Shown here in pieces: positions 1-8,051 of a stretch of DNA of 33,007 nt. Origin of the DNA: Desulfobulbaceae bacterium (GTDB lineage: Bacteria; Desulfobacterota; Desulfobulbia; Desulfobulbales; Desulfobulbaceae). The notes under the pieces were generated by a model, which saw only the letters and a list, made by a program, of their open reading frames with translations, did no database searches and was not told where the DNA came from. The first letter of the stretch is position 1. Each line of letters starts with the position of its first letter. The position numbers and the translations under genes were made by a program. The stretch is taken from NCBI GenBank assembly GCA_013201405.1, contig JABMJC010000014.1:1-33007 (forward strand). The letters are read 5' to 3'.

Positions 1-2
1 CA

Positions 3-371
3 CTTGCCGGATATGTCATTGTCTTGGTCAACCCGGGTATTGCGGTTTCTACTCAGTGGGTGTATCAGAATTTTGACTTGACAAGCATAGACTCAAAAGA
101 TAGTCTTTTCAGTTTTCAAGACGGGTTTGCTGGTGGGGATGAAAGTTTGGCTTGTTTCAATGATTTGGAACAGGTTACAATCAGGCGGTATCCTCTTGTT
201 GGGGAGCTGAAAGAAGAAATGCTGCACCATGGTGCAGTGGCCACCCTGATGTCCGGTTCCGGGCCCACCGTGTTTGGTCTGTTTGCCCATGAGGCACAAG
301 CTGTGCAGGCTGTGCAGTTTTTTCAGGGCAGGTTTGAGGACAGCTACTTGGTGGAACCGTTACAAGGCTGA
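3..371 (+). CDS. ispE: 4-diphosphocytidyl-2-C-methyl-D-erythritol kinase, 3' part only
   Basis: This is the C-terminal part of a GHMP-family kinase; the gene begins upstream of the window, and the first full codon is at base 3. IspE phosphorylates CDP-methylerythritol in the cytoplasmic MEP pathway to isoprenoids. The visible part opens with VLVNPGIAVST, typical of IspE just after the central ATP-binding region. Near its end it has the third GHMP motif, LMSGSGPTVFGLF. The neighbour order ispE, tRNA-Gln, prs, rplY, pth is a common bacterial arrangement and supports the call. The stop at 369-371 lies about 45 bases before the tRNA. No N-terminal motif can be checked. Confidence 0.9.
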   Translation, partial: LAGYVIVLVNPGIAVSTQWVYQNFDLTSIDSKDSLFSFQDGFAGGDESLACFNDLEQVTIRRYPLVGELKEEMLHHGAVATLMSGSGPTVFGLFAHEAQAVQAVQFFQGRFEDSYLVEPLQG

Positions 372-415
372 TCCCTGGCCTACTGGTACTGTTCGAACTG
401 TTGATGCAAATATAC

Positions 416-490
416 TGGGGCGTCGTCAAGCGGTAAGACACAAGGTTTTGATCCTTGCATTCGGGGGTTCGAATCCTCCCGCCCCAGCCA
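416..490 (+). tRNA. tRNA-Gln (anticodon UUG)
   Basis: A full cloverleaf can be folded. The acceptor stem TGGGGCG pairs with CGCCCCA, followed by G and an encoded CCA end. The anticodon stem CAAGG/CCTTG encloses loop TTTTGAT, giving anticodon TTG, which reads CAA and CAG. The T arm carries GGTTCGAATCC. It lies between ispE and prs and is probably processed out of their common transcript, since no convincing promoter of its own was found. Confidence 0.97.
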
Positions 491-508
491 GCTTTTAGAC
501 ACGGAGCC

Positions 509-1447
509 ATGCCAAACAAACTCAAGGTTTTTTCGGGCAATGCCAATCGGGAAATTGCTGCGGAAATTTGTGCCCATTTGAAGATTGATCTGGGCAAGGC
601 AGAGGTAAAGCAGTTTTCCGATGGAGAAATTTCCGTTGAGATCGGGGAAAATGTACGTGGTGCGGATGTTTTTGTTATACAACCCACCTGTACCCCGGTC
701 AATGATCACCTGATGGAGTTGTTGATCATGGTTGATGCGCTGCGCCGCGCATCTGCCCGACGAATTACAGCGGTCATGCCCTATTACGGGTATGCTCGCC
801 AGGATCGCAAGGTTCGGCCGCGGGTACCGATTACTGCCAAGGCCGTGGCTGATATGCTCATGGTGGTGGGTACCCGGCGGGTGCTGTGCATGGATTTGCA
901 TGCCGGTCAGATTCAAGGTTTTTTCAATATCCCGGTGGATCATCTTTATGCTGCTCCTGTGATCTTGCAACATATCCGCAGGCATTTTACTGATGTAGTG
1001 ATGGTTTCCCCAGATGCCGGAGGGGTGGAAAGAACCAGGGCTTTTGCCAAGCGACTCAATTCGGATTTGGCCATTGTGGACAAGCGCAGGGAACGGGCCA
1101 ACGAATGTGAGGCCGTGCAGGTTATCGGCAATGTGGCTGGCAAGACGGCAGTTTTGCTTGATGATATGGTTGATACCGCTGGCACGCTCTGCAGCGGAGC
1201 AGAGATTCTGATGCAGGCCGGGGCGAAAGAAGTGCATGCCTGCTGCTCGCATGGGGTACTTTCCGGGCCGGCCATGGAGCGAATCGAACGATCCTGCCTG
1301 AAATCGCTGGTGGTGACCAACTCCATTCCACTGCGCGACAAGGCGTTAAAATCTGGGAAGATAACCGTGTTATCCGTGGGGCAGCTCCTCGGTGAGGCCA
1401 TTAAACGGATTCATAACGAGGATTCGGTAAGTTATCTTTTTGTTTAA
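509..1447 (+). CDS. prs: ribose-phosphate pyrophosphokinase (PRPP synthetase)
   Basis: Makes PRPP from ribose 5-phosphate and ATP, feeding nucleotide, histidine, tryptophan and NAD synthesis. The 312-residue length is typical of class I enzymes. Visible signatures are the N-terminal [12 protein letters not shown], the [16 protein letters not shown] loop, the [11 protein letters not shown] region, and the PRPP-binding loop [11 protein letters not shown] near residue 220. The ATG at 509 is chosen because it is preceded by GGAG at 503-506 and matches the family N-terminus. The open frame extends further upstream, but that part runs through the tRNA. The next gene, rplY, starts 38 bases after the stop, which suggests cotranscription. 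Confidence 0.97.
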   Translation: MPNKLKVFSGNANREIAAEICAHLKIDLGKAEVKQFSDGEISVEIGENVRGADVFVIQPTCTPVNDHLMELLIMVDALRRASARRITAVMPYYGYARQDRKVRPRVPITAKAVADMLMVVGTRRVLCMDLHAGQIQGFFNIPVDHLYAAPVILQHIRRHFTDVVMVSPDAGGVERTRAFAKRLNSDLAIVDKRRERANECEAVQVIGNVAGKTAVLLDDMVDTAGTLCSGAEILMQAGAKEVHACCSHGVLSGPAMERIERSCLKSLVVTNSIPLRDKALKSGKITVLSVGQLLGEAIKRIHNEDSVSYLFV

Positions 1448-1484
1448 TTTTCATGCTATTATTCCCACGGGAAAAGGGGGTTAT

Positions 1485-2042
1485 ATGCTACAGGTGGAAA
1501 TGAGTTCAGAGGTGCGCACGGTCTTCGGCAAAGGCCCGATGCGGCAGTTGCGCATGCAGGAGATAACCCCTGGAGTAGTGTATGCCAGCGGTTTGGAGCC
1601 TGTACCTCTGCAATTTGCCACGGCGCAGTTGTTCAAAGATTTGCTCTTCATCGGTGGCCGCAATGCGGTGATTGCTCTAGATATTGCCGGAGACAGCAAG
1701 GGCAAGCGGCATGTTTTGGTACAGGAAATTCAAAAAGATCCTGTCTCCGACGAGTTGCTTCATGTAGACTTTGTGGAGGTTGATCTGGAAAAACGAGCCA
1801 AATTTACCGTGCCCCTGAAGTTTAGAGGAACCCCGAAAGGAGTGGATTTGGGTGGTGATTTACAGATTCACCGGACAGAGGTGCAGTTGCTCGGCCGTCC
1901 CCTGGATATTCCCGACCTGATTGAGGCAGATATCACTGCACTTGAGCAGGGGGGCAAGGGTTTCACCTACGGTGATCTCGTCGTTCCCGCTGGTGTTGAA
2001 ATGCTCAACAAGGCCACGGCAATCTGTGCGCAGGTTGTGTAG
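1485..2042 (+). CDS. rplY: 50S ribosomal protein L25, long CTC/TL5 form
   Basis: A 185-residue protein of the L25 family that binds 5S rRNA in the large ribosomal subunit. The N-terminal half (about residues 1-95) carries L25-like sequence, including VRTVFGKGPMRQLR and VLVQEIQKDPVSDELLHVDF. The C-terminal beta domain of the long, general-stress (CTC) form follows (LKFRGTPKGVDLGGDLQ and on). The ATG at 1485 has a run of five G at 1476-1480 as ribosome-binding site. The frame stays open back to 1440, but that stretch overlaps the end of prs and lacks family similarity. The position between prs and pth is a widely conserved arrangement. Confidence 0.95.
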   Translation: MLQVEMSSEVRTVFGKGPMRQLRMQEITPGVVYASGLEPVPLQFATAQLFKDLLFIGGRNAVIALDIAGDSKGKRHVLVQEIQKDPVSDELLHVDFVEVDLEKRAKFTVPLKFRGTPKGVDLGGDLQIHRTEVQLLGRPLDIPDLIEADITALEQGGKGFTYGDLVVPAGVEMLNKATAICAQVV

Positions 2043-2121
2043 CCATTCAGCACCAGGCAAGGTGAGGGTGGCGCGTTGCCGAAGTCGGCACATTGTGCTG
2101 GGCTGGATAGACTTATAGGTT

Positions 2122-2718
2122 GTGGCTTTGAGCAAATATCTTGTGGTGGGGCTGGGTAATCCTGGTCCCAACTATGAAATGACCCGGCATAATGCCGGGT
2201 TTTATTTTCTTGATGCCTTTGCCGCCCAGCAGGGCTGGTCTTTGGCCAGTCGGAAGATGCAGGCACTACATGGCCAGGGGCGGCTGGGCAGGGCCCAACT
2301 GCTCTGTATCAAACCCCAAACCTTCATGAATCGCTCGGGGCAATGCGTGCGCGCTTTTGCCGACTACTTTGATGTTCCTCTCCATAATATCCTTGTCCTC
2401 CACGATGACCTCGACTTGGCAGAAGGTAGAATCAAGGTGGCTCGGGGCGGTGGTGCTGGTGGCCACAATGGGGTGCGCTCCCTGATCGAGCATCTGGGCA
2501 GCCGTGATTTTGCCCGGATTCGGATCGGTATTGGTCGGCCGGTTGGGATGGCTGCAGCAGGCGAGCGCAAAATAGAGCAGTATGTGCTTGCCCCGGTGGG
2601 TGCGGCAGGCCAGGCGCTCTGGGATGAGAGGCTGGATCTGGTGGCTGAAGCAATCGAAATTTTTGTGAGCCAAGGCGTGGATGCCTGCATGAACAGCATC
2701 AACGGCCGCCCCACTTGA
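2122..2718 (+). CDS. pth: peptidyl-tRNA hydrolase
   Basis: Releases tRNA from peptidyl-tRNA that has dropped off the ribosome. The sequence shows VGLGNPGPNYEMTRHNAGF, with the catalytic histidine in TRHNAG, followed by KPQTFMNRSG, LVLHDDLDLAEGRIK and GGGAGGHNGVRS, all classic Pth motifs. The length, 198 residues, fits the family. The start is uncertain. GTG at 2122 sits only one base after AGGT (2117-2120). TTG at 2128 has better spacing from the same AGGT and would remove just two residues. The gene follows rplY after 79 bases and is probably in the same operon. Confidence 0.95.
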   Translation: MALSKYLVVGLGNPGPNYEMTRHNAGFYFLDAFAAQQGWSLASRKMQALHGQGRLGRAQLLCIKPQTFMNRSGQCVRAFADYFDVPLHNILVLHDDLDLAEGRIKVARGGGAGGHNGVRSLIEHLGSRDFARIRIGIGRPVGMAAAGERKIEQYVLAPVGAAGQALWDERLDLVAEAIEIFVSQGVDACMNSINGRPT

Positions 2719-2727
2719 GCCGCGCCA

Positions 2728-2747
2728 AGGGGGTGGCTGTACCCCCT
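2728..2747 (+). other. GC-rich stem-loop after pth
   Basis: AGGGGGT (2728-2734) is exactly complementary to ACCCCCT (2741-2747), with a 6-base loop. It lies just after the pth stop. No T-run follows, so it is not a standard intrinsic terminator. It may protect a 3' end or pause polymerase before the carD promoter. Confidence 0.5.
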
Positions 2748-2762
2748 GTGCCCATGCAGTCT

Positions 2763-2791
2763 TTGCGGAAAAAGACACAATATGGTAGAAT
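2763..2791 (+). promoter_or_regulatory. candidate sigma70 promoter of carD
   Basis: TTGCGG (2763-2768) and TAGAAT (2786-2791) are 17 bases apart, and the -10 box matches five of six consensus positions. The predicted transcript start near 2798 lies downstream of the ATG at 2782. That makes the internal GTG at 2842 the likely start of carD. Judged by eye only. Confidence 0.45.
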
Positions 2792-2841
2792 ATCATTCGT
2801 ACCCCTTCTCCTACCATATTTTCTTTTATAGCGAGGACGAC

Positions 2842-3321
2842 GTGTTTGTACAAGGTGATATGGCTGTATATCCAGCCCATGGCGTTGGACTCATTGAAGC
2901 CATTGAGACAAAATCCATTGGCGGAGTGAATCAGAGTTTCTACGTCATGCGCATATTAAATAACGACATGACCATCATGATCCCCACGGCAACCAGCCAG
3001 AATGTGGGTTTGAGAAACATCATTTCAATGGAAGAGGTCCATCAGGTACTGGAGATTCTCCAGGAGCGGGATATAGAATTGACCACCCAAACCTGGAACA
3101 GGCGCTACCGTGAGTATATGGACAAGATCAAGACCGGATCTGCCTTTGAGGTGGCTGAAGTACTGCGTGATTTGTACCTCCTGCGCAGTGACAAGGATCT
3201 TTCCTATGGTGAGCGCAAGATGCTGGATACGGCCATGAATCTTTTGGTCAAGGAAATATCTTTGGCGCAAAAAAAGGATGAGGCTGCAGTGGTGGAGCAG
3301 ATTGAACAGCTGTTCTGCTGA
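2842..3321 (+). CDS. carD: CarD family transcriptional regulator
   Basis: A 159-residue CarD/TRCF-interaction-domain protein. The family binds the RNA polymerase beta subunit and stabilises open promoter complexes, often tuning rRNA and growth-related transcription. The N-terminal part FVQGDMAVYPAHGVGLIEAI is the hallmark Tudor-like RNAP-interacting domain (about residues 1-60). The rest is the helical DNA-binding part ending with SYGERKMLDTAMNLLVKEI. The GTG start at 2842 is preferred because it has GAGGA (2833-2837) upstream and gives the family's usual N-terminus. The frame continues upstream to an ATG at 2782, but those 20 extra residues do not look like CarD and lie within the candidate promoter. 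Confidence 0.92.
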   Translation: MFVQGDMAVYPAHGVGLIEAIETKSIGGVNQSFYVMRILNNDMTIMIPTATSQNVGLRNIISMEEVHQVLEILQERDIELTTQTWNRRYREYMDKIKTGSAFEVAEVLRDLYLLRSDKDLSYGERKMLDTAMNLLVKEISLAQKKDEAAVVEQIEQLFC

Positions 3322-3378
3322 TTGTGGATTGAGGAGCCATCTCGTTTCCCATTGATGCATTGATGTAGTCGGGGCGCC

Positions 3379-4332
3379 ATGCCGCATACTTTCCCTGCAG
3401 AAGCAAAGCGGCTGCAGTGTCAGGTTGAAACCCAGGAAGCGGGTTGGCGTTTAGATCAATTTCTTGCGGTACGCTTTCCCAGTTTTTCCCGTTCTTTTTT
3501 TTTGAAGCTCATCCAGCAGCAGCGTATACAGATCAACGGCCTGCCTGCGGCCAAAGCAGGGTTGCGTCTGCGCACCGGGGATGAGATCGAATGTGTGCTA
3601 CCGCCGCCGCAATCTTCTGAGCTCGTTCCCGAACCAGTGGCCTTTAAGGTCCTTTTTGAGGATGCTCACCTGCTGCTCATCAACAAGCCGCCAGGCTTGG
3701 TCGTACACCCAGGCAGTGGCCATACAAGTGGTACCTTGGCGCACGGTCTCGTGCATCTCTACAATGGTCTGCCCGGTGTGGCAGAGGGTAGAGCAGGTTT
3801 GGTGCACAGACTGGACAAGGATACCTCTGGCATCCTGCTTGTTGCCAAAGATGAGCAGACTTTGCAGGCCATGATGGTTGCCTTTAAGAAGCGCCTGGTA
3901 GAGAAAATCTACCATGCACTGTTACTGCGCAGCCCACAAGAGTCACGTGGCCGTATTGTCGCGCCCCTGGGGCGACATCCGGTTGCCCGGCAGAAAATGG
4001 CTGTTATGCAGCAGGGCGGGAAGTATGCGGCGACCAGCTGGCGCATTCAAGAACGCTATCCCAATGGCTGGTGTTTGGCTGAAATAGGCCTGGAAACAGG
4101 CAGAACCCATCAAATCCGGGTGCATATGGCCTCGCAACACACTCCCATTGCAGGAGACAGGTTGTATGGGGGGGCAGTGCCACCGGCAAGTCCTATCAGG
4201 GTGGAGAGGCAGATGCTGCACGCCAGTACCTTGAGCTTCACCCACCCGTTCAGTGGGGAGTATCTCAGTTGGACGGCACCACTCTGGCCGGATATGCAGG
4301 CTGTGCTCCGGCAATTACGGGAGCAGGGCTGA
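3379..4332 (+). CDS. rluD: RluA-family 23S rRNA pseudouridine synthase (RluD-like)
   Basis: A 317-residue protein with an N-terminal S4 RNA-binding domain (about residues 22-75, starting GWRLDQFLAVRFP). A RluA-type catalytic domain follows. The active-site motif HRLDKDTSG places the catalytic aspartate at residue 146. LLLINKPPGLVVHPGSGH and ETGRTHQIRVHM are the other family motifs. The S4 domain favours the RluC/RluD group, which modifies helix 69 or other large-subunit rRNA sites, but the exact target cannot be told from sequence. A run of nine T at 3495-3503 lies in the coding region, and the frame stays intact across it. coaE begins three bases after the stop, suggesting translational coupling. 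Confidence 0.92.
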   Translation: MPHTFPAEAKRLQCQVETQEAGWRLDQFLAVRFPSFSRSFFLKLIQQQRIQINGLPAAKAGLRLRTGDEIECVLPPPQSSELVPEPVAFKVLFEDAHLLLINKPPGLVVHPGSGHTSGTLAHGLVHLYNGLPGVAEGRAGLVHRLDKDTSGILLVAKDEQTLQAMMVAFKKRLVEKIYHALLLRSPQESRGRIVAPLGRHPVARQKMAVMQQGGKYAATSWRIQERYPNGWCLAEIGLETGRTHQIRVHMASQHTPIAGDRLYGGAVPPASPIRVERQMLHASTLSFTHPFSGEYLSWTAPLWPDMQAVLRQLREQG

Positions 4333-4335
4333 GGC

Positions 4336-4956
4336 ATGGCTAAAATACTAGGGATAACCGGTGGGATCGGGTCGGGCAAGAGCAGTGTGAGTCGCTTGCT
4401 CTCCTGCTATTGCCTGGCGCCTCTGATTGATTTGGATCAGTGCTGTCGAGGCCTGCTTGACCTTGGCGAGCCTGGTTGGCAGGCTCTGCATGCCGTTTAT
4501 GGCACGCTGTATCAGCATCCAGATGGCACGGTGCACCGTCGTAAGCTGCGTGAAGCCATTTTTAACGATGCCAACCTCCGCCAAGAAGTGGATGCGCTCT
4601 TGCATCCTTTGGCTTTGGCATGTATGCAGAGCGCAATTCAGAGCCACACCATGCGGCCAGAGGTAAGCTTGGTGCTGATCGAGATTCCTCTGCTTTTTGA
4701 GGCTGGTTGGCAGACGCAGGTGGATGAAATCTTGGTGGTGTATGCCCGGCGGGCGGTGCAATACTGCCGCCTGATGCGACGCGACCAAGTGAGCCGGAAA
4801 GAAGCCAGGCAGGCCTTGGCTGCGCAGATGGATTTGGCCGAAAAGGCACGACGTGCCGATTATGTCATTGAGAACAGTGGCAGTTGGGCCTGTACCCGTG
4901 GAGATGTCGTAGCCCTTGGAAATAGGCTTTGCAGCATGCTGCAGCGTCAATTTTAA
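4336..4956 (+). CDS. coaE: dephospho-CoA kinase
   Basis: Catalyses the last step of coenzyme A synthesis, phosphorylating the ribose 3'-hydroxyl of dephospho-CoA. The 206-residue protein has a P-loop GGIGSGKS at residues 9-16, the DLDQCCRGLL segment replacing the usual DAD-type motif, and LVLIEIPLLFEAGW around residue 120, all typical of CoaE. The ATG is preceded by AGGG at 4325-4328, inside the end of the upstream rluD-type gene, so the two genes are likely cotranslated. The C-terminus reads DYVIENSGSW, the usual family ending. Confidence 0.95.
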   Translation: MAKILGITGGIGSGKSSVSRLLSCYCLAPLIDLDQCCRGLLDLGEPGWQALHAVYGTLYQHPDGTVHRRKLREAIFNDANLRQEVDALLHPLALACMQSAIQSHTMRPEVSLVLIEIPLLFEAGWQTQVDEILVVYARRAVQYCRLMRRDQVSRKEARQALAAQMDLAEKARRADYVIENSGSWACTRGDVVALGNRLCSMLQRQF

Positions 4957-4975
4957 AACAAACAGGAGAAAGTGC

Positions 4976-5004
4976 TTGACAGCCGCTCCTGAACCAAATA
5001 TCAC
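4976..5004 (+). promoter_or_regulatory. candidate sigma70 promoter of rho
   Basis: A perfect TTGACA (4976-4981) is followed after 17 bases by TATCAC (4999-5004). Transcription from here would give rho an untranslated leader of about 325 bases. Long leaders are known for E. coli rho, where they serve autoregulation. Confidence 0.55.
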
Positions 5005-5335
5005 TTGCACTGCGTAGCAGATTCCTTCGCATTTCCATCAATATTTCTGAATCCACAAACAACACTTGCCTCTTCCGGTTCCTGCATAACTCTGCTCCGG
5101 GAAAGAGAAGCCTTTGTTTAACCATTGTTGTCTTTTGAATGCGTTTAATTCTCGCATAATACCTGTCTTGTTCACGAAGCTGCCATCAGTTGCTTCGTCC
5201 TTGCTCTGCGCATGCAGGCGCGTACGCTACAGGCCCATACTTGCTGCCTCCTGACATGGAATGCGCAGTCAGTTTTAATAATTCCAATTTGTTACAGAAC
5301 ATTTTCCACCAGGTCCCAAAGAAACGCACCCACTC
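5005..5335 (+). other. rho leader region with stem-loops, no gene seen
   Basis: No convincing coding sequence lies in these about 330 bases. A hairpin ACGAAGC/GCTTCGT (5174-5180 with 5192-5198, 11-base loop) can form. A longer-range 8-bp pairing joins CTGCGCAT (5206-5213) and ATGCGCAG (5261-5268). A CATAAT at 5155-5160 could be a second -10 box, but it lacks a well-placed -35. The part before the rho ATG is C-rich and has no clear ribosome-binding site. Function as an autoregulatory leader is inferred from position. Confidence 0.5.
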
Positions 5336-6583
5336 ATGAACCTTGCCGATTTAAAAAACAAAAAAATCAAGGAATTGGTCAATATGGCCGCGTCCCTCAA
5401 TCTCGAGGGGTACAGCAATATGACCAAGCAGGAACTCATTTTTGCCATCTTGAAGGAGCAGGCAGACGAAGACGGCAGACTCAGGGGGAGCGGGGTGCTG
5501 GAAATTCTCCAGGACGGTTTTGGTTTCCTGCGCGCACCTGATTACAATTACCTGCCCGGGCCGGATGATATCTATGTTTCTCCTTCGCAGATCCGCAGGC
5601 TCAATCTGCGTACCGGTGACACGGTGGAAGGGGAGGTACGTTCCCCCAAGGACAATGAACGGTATTTTGCCCTGCTCAAGGTGGATAGCATCAACTACGA
5701 TCCTCCTGAGGAGGCCAAGAACAAAACCACCTTCACCAACCTGACTCCGCTGCATCCGGATGAACTGATCAATCTGGAAACTACACCCGACAATCTCTCT
5801 ATGCGGGTGCTCAATATCACTGCACCCCTGGGCAAGGGCCAACGCGGCCTGATTGTTGCCCCGCCGCGTACCGGCAAAACAGTGCTCATGCAAAAAATTG
5901 CCAATTCGATTGTCACCAACCACCATGAAGTCATCCTGATTGTCCTGTTAATCGATGAACGGCCCGAAGAGGTGACTGACATGCAGCGCAGTGTGCGCGC
6001 CGAGGTGGTCAGTTCCACCTTTGACGAGCCACCGCAGCGCCATATCCAAGTGGCGGAAATGGTGATTCAGAAGGCGCAACGTTTGGTGGAACACAAGAAG
6101 GATGTGGTCATCCTGCTGGATTCCATCACCCGTCTGGCCAGGGCCTACAATACGGTGACCCCTGCCTCGGGCAAGATCCTCTCCGGTGGTGTCGAGGCCA
6201 ATGCCCTGCACCGGCCCAAGCGTTTTTTCGGCGCAGCGCGCAATGTGGAGGAGGGCGGCAGCCTCACCATCCTGGCCACAGCCCTGATTGATACCGGCAG
6301 CCGCATGGATGAGGTAATTTTTGAAGAGTTCAAAGGCACCGGTAACATGGAAATCGTGTTGGATCGCAAGATGGCCAACCGCCGGGTTTATCCGGCCATT
6401 GATATTCTCAAGTCCGGCACCCGTAAGGAAGACTTGCTCCTGCCGCCGGATGAACTCAACCGTATCTGGATCCTGCGCAAATTACTCTCCTCGATGAATC
6501 CGGTGGATGCCATGGAATTTTTGCTCGACAAGATGGGGCAAACCAAGACCAATCAGGAATTTTTCGCGGCCATGAATCGTTAG
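5336..6583 (+). CDS. rho: transcription termination factor Rho
   Basis: Hexameric RNA-dependent ATPase that ends transcription. The 415-residue protein shows the Rho N-terminal helical domain ([13 protein letters not shown] at the start) and the cold-shock-like RNA-binding domain with DGFGFLR near residues 60-66. The ATPase core carries P-loop APPRTGKT (175-182), [14 protein letters not shown], the Walker B stretch [16 protein letters not shown], and KILSGGVE (the R-loop region). Length is that of a standard Rho without a large insertion. No good ribosome-binding site precedes the ATG, which may matter for control through the long leader. Confidence 0.98.
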   Translation: MNLADLKNKKIKELVNMAASLNLEGYSNMTKQELIFAILKEQADEDGRLRGSGVLEILQDGFGFLRAPDYNYLPGPDDIYVSPSQIRRLNLRTGDTVEGEVRSPKDNERYFALLKVDSINYDPPEEAKNKTTFTNLTPLHPDELINLETTPDNLSMRVLNITAPLGKGQRGLIVAPPRTGKTVLMQKIANSIVTNHHEVILIVLLIDERPEEVTDMQRSVRAEVVSSTFDEPPQRHIQVAEMVIQKAQRLVEHKKDVVILLDSITRLARAYNTVTPASGKILSGGVEANALHRPKRFFGAARNVEEGGSLTILATALIDTGSRMDEVIFEEFKGTGNMEIVLDRKMANRRVYPAIDILKSGTRKEDLLLPPDELNRIWILRKLLSSMNPVDAMEFLLDKMGQTKTNQEFFAAMNR

Positions 6584-6598
6584 AATCAGTATTTTTCT

Positions 6599-6626
6599 TT
6601 GCAAAGTAGACCTTTTTGTTTATATT
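6599..6626 (+). promoter_or_regulatory. candidate promoter of rpmE
   Basis: TTGCAA (6599-6604) and TATATT (6621-6626) are 16 bases apart in the AT-rich gap between rho and rpmE. The boxes match consensus in four and five positions. Read-through from rho is also possible, since no terminator with a T-run after a good stem was found in this gap. Confidence 0.4.
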
Positions 6627-6671
6627 TGACGCTTTTGGTTTTTAGAGATCCTTTCAGCAGGAGAGTGCCAT

Positions 6672-6890
6672 ATGAAATCGGATATTCATCCAGAATACCA
6701 CAAAATCAAGGCGGTTTGCGCCTGTGGCAATGAAATTGAACTGGGCTCGGTGAACAAGGAGATGCATGTGGAAATATGTTCCGCCTGCCATCCTTTTTTC
6801 ACGGGTAAGCAAAAATTGGTGGATACTGCTGGCCGCATCGAGAAGTTCAAAAAGAAATACGCCAACCACCTGGCAGCTAAAAAGAAATAA
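6672..6890 (+). CDS. rpmE: 50S ribosomal protein L31, zinc-binding type
   Basis: A 72-residue small-subunit-bridging protein of the large ribosomal subunit. It opens with [19 protein letters not shown] and carries cysteines at 16, 18, 36 and 39, the zinc-ligand set of the C+ form of L31. It is therefore the zinc-containing type, which is exchanged for a zinc-free paralogue under zinc starvation in some bacteria. A strong ribosome-binding site AGGAGAG (6659-6665) precedes the ATG. The order rpmE, prfA, prmC, murA is a conserved housekeeping cluster. Confidence 0.97.
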   Translation: MKSDIHPEYHKIKAVCACGNEIELGSVNKEMHVEICSACHPFFTGKQKLVDTAGRIEKFKKKYANHLAAKKK

Positions 6891-6967
6891 TCAGAAATAT
6901 TTGTTTTCGATTTGGGATGTAGCCTCGCGCCCAAGTTGTTCCGTGCCCTTGCCTCTTTTTTGTACCC

Positions 6968-8038
6968 ATGTTTGAACAATTGGCAGATATTAGCGACAAG
7001 CTCGCTGTTTTGGAAAGGCAGCTTGCCGATCCGCAGATGGTCGCCCGTCAGGAGCGGTACCGGGAACTTGTGCGCGAGCATGCCCAGGTTGCCCGCCTGG
7101 CTGAGTTGCATGGACAATACAAGAGGCTGTGCACACAGATACGGGACAACCGCGAGCTGATTCACAACGATGCCGAAGATCCAGAACTTGTGGCCATGGC
7201 CAGGGCTGAGTTGGAGGAGCTGGAAACAAAAAAGGGCGAACTGGAACAGGTCATTCGTTTACAGCTCTTGCCCAAGGATCCGAATGACGAGAAGAATATT
7301 TTTCTCGAAATCCGGGCCGGAACCGGCGGCGATGAGGCTGCCCTGTTTGCTGCTGATCTGTTTCGCATGTACAGTCGTTTTGCCGAAGCCCAGGGCTGGA
7401 AAGTGGAGGTGATGAGCTCCAACGGTACCGGCATCGGTGGTTTCAAGGAAATCATTGCTCTGATCAGCGGTAGTCAGGTGTATTCCCGGCTGAAGTACGA
7501 ATCAGGCGTGCATCGAGTGCAGCGGGTGCCAGATACCGAAACCCAGGGACGTATCCACACCTCGGCCGTTACCGTGGCCATCATTCCCGAGGCTGAAGAG
7601 GTGGATTTGCACATCGAAGCACATGAGTTGAAATTCGATGTATACCGCTCCTCCGGGCCCGGTGGCCAGTCAGTGAACACCACGGATTCGGCGGTGCGGG
7701 TTACCCATCTGCCCACTGGCATGGTGGTGACCTGCCAGGATGAAAAATCCCAACACAAGAACAAGGCTAAGGCCGTGCAGGTGCTACGTGCCCGTTTGCT
7801 GGATCATCTGGAGCAGGAGCGCCATGACCGTATTTCCGAAGACCGCAAGGGTCAGGTGGGCAGCGGTGATCGCAGCGAGCGTATCCGTACCTACAACTTT
7901 CCCCAAGGACGCATTACCGACCATCGCATTAATCTGACTATTTATCGCCTGGACCAGGTGATGGAAGGAATGTTGGACGATGTGATCCTGCCCCTCATCA
8001 CTCATTTTCAGAGCCAAGCCCTGAGCAAGGCTCACTAG
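6968..8038 (+). CDS. prfA: peptide chain release factor 1
   Basis: Recognises UAA and UAG stop codons and triggers peptide release. The 356-residue protein has the GGQ motif at residues 232-234 ([17 protein letters not shown]), which reaches the peptidyl-transferase centre. The codon-recognition tripeptide is PDT at 188-190 within [14 protein letters not shown]. The P-x-T form marks RF1 rather than RF2 (which has SPF). The N-terminal coiled-coil domain and the [12 protein letters not shown] segment are as expected. No clear ribosome-binding site is visible before the ATG. The modifying enzyme PrmC is encoded immediately downstream. Confidence 0.97.
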   Translation: MFEQLADISDKLAVLERQLADPQMVARQERYRELVREHAQVARLAELHGQYKRLCTQIRDNRELIHNDAEDPELVAMARAELEELETKKGELEQVIRLQLLPKDPNDEKNIFLEIRAGTGGDEAALFAADLFRMYSRFAEAQGWKVEVMSSNGTGIGGFKEIIALISGSQVYSRLKYESGVHRVQRVPDTETQGRIHTSAVTVAIIPEAEEVDLHIEAHELKFDVYRSSGPGGQSVNTTDSAVRVTHLPTGMVVTCQDEKSQHKNKAKAVQVLRARLLDHLEQERHDRISEDRKGQVGSGDRSERIRTYNFPQGRITDHRINLTIYRLDQVMEGMLDDVILPLITHFQSQALSKAH

Positions 8039-8051
8039 AGAGGCTGCTTGG

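Noticed and set aside
1171-1190. TGGCACG in prs as a sigma54 site
   Set aside because: The spacing to the GC element is wrong and it lies inside a coding region.
380-1252. 290-codon minus-strand frame across tRNA-Gln and prs
   Set aside because: It covers a tRNA and the recognised prs gene, and has no family similarity.
5212-5541. 109-codon + frame across the rho leader and the rho start
   Set aside because: It overlaps the recognised rho gene in another frame, has no motif, and no good ribosome-binding site.
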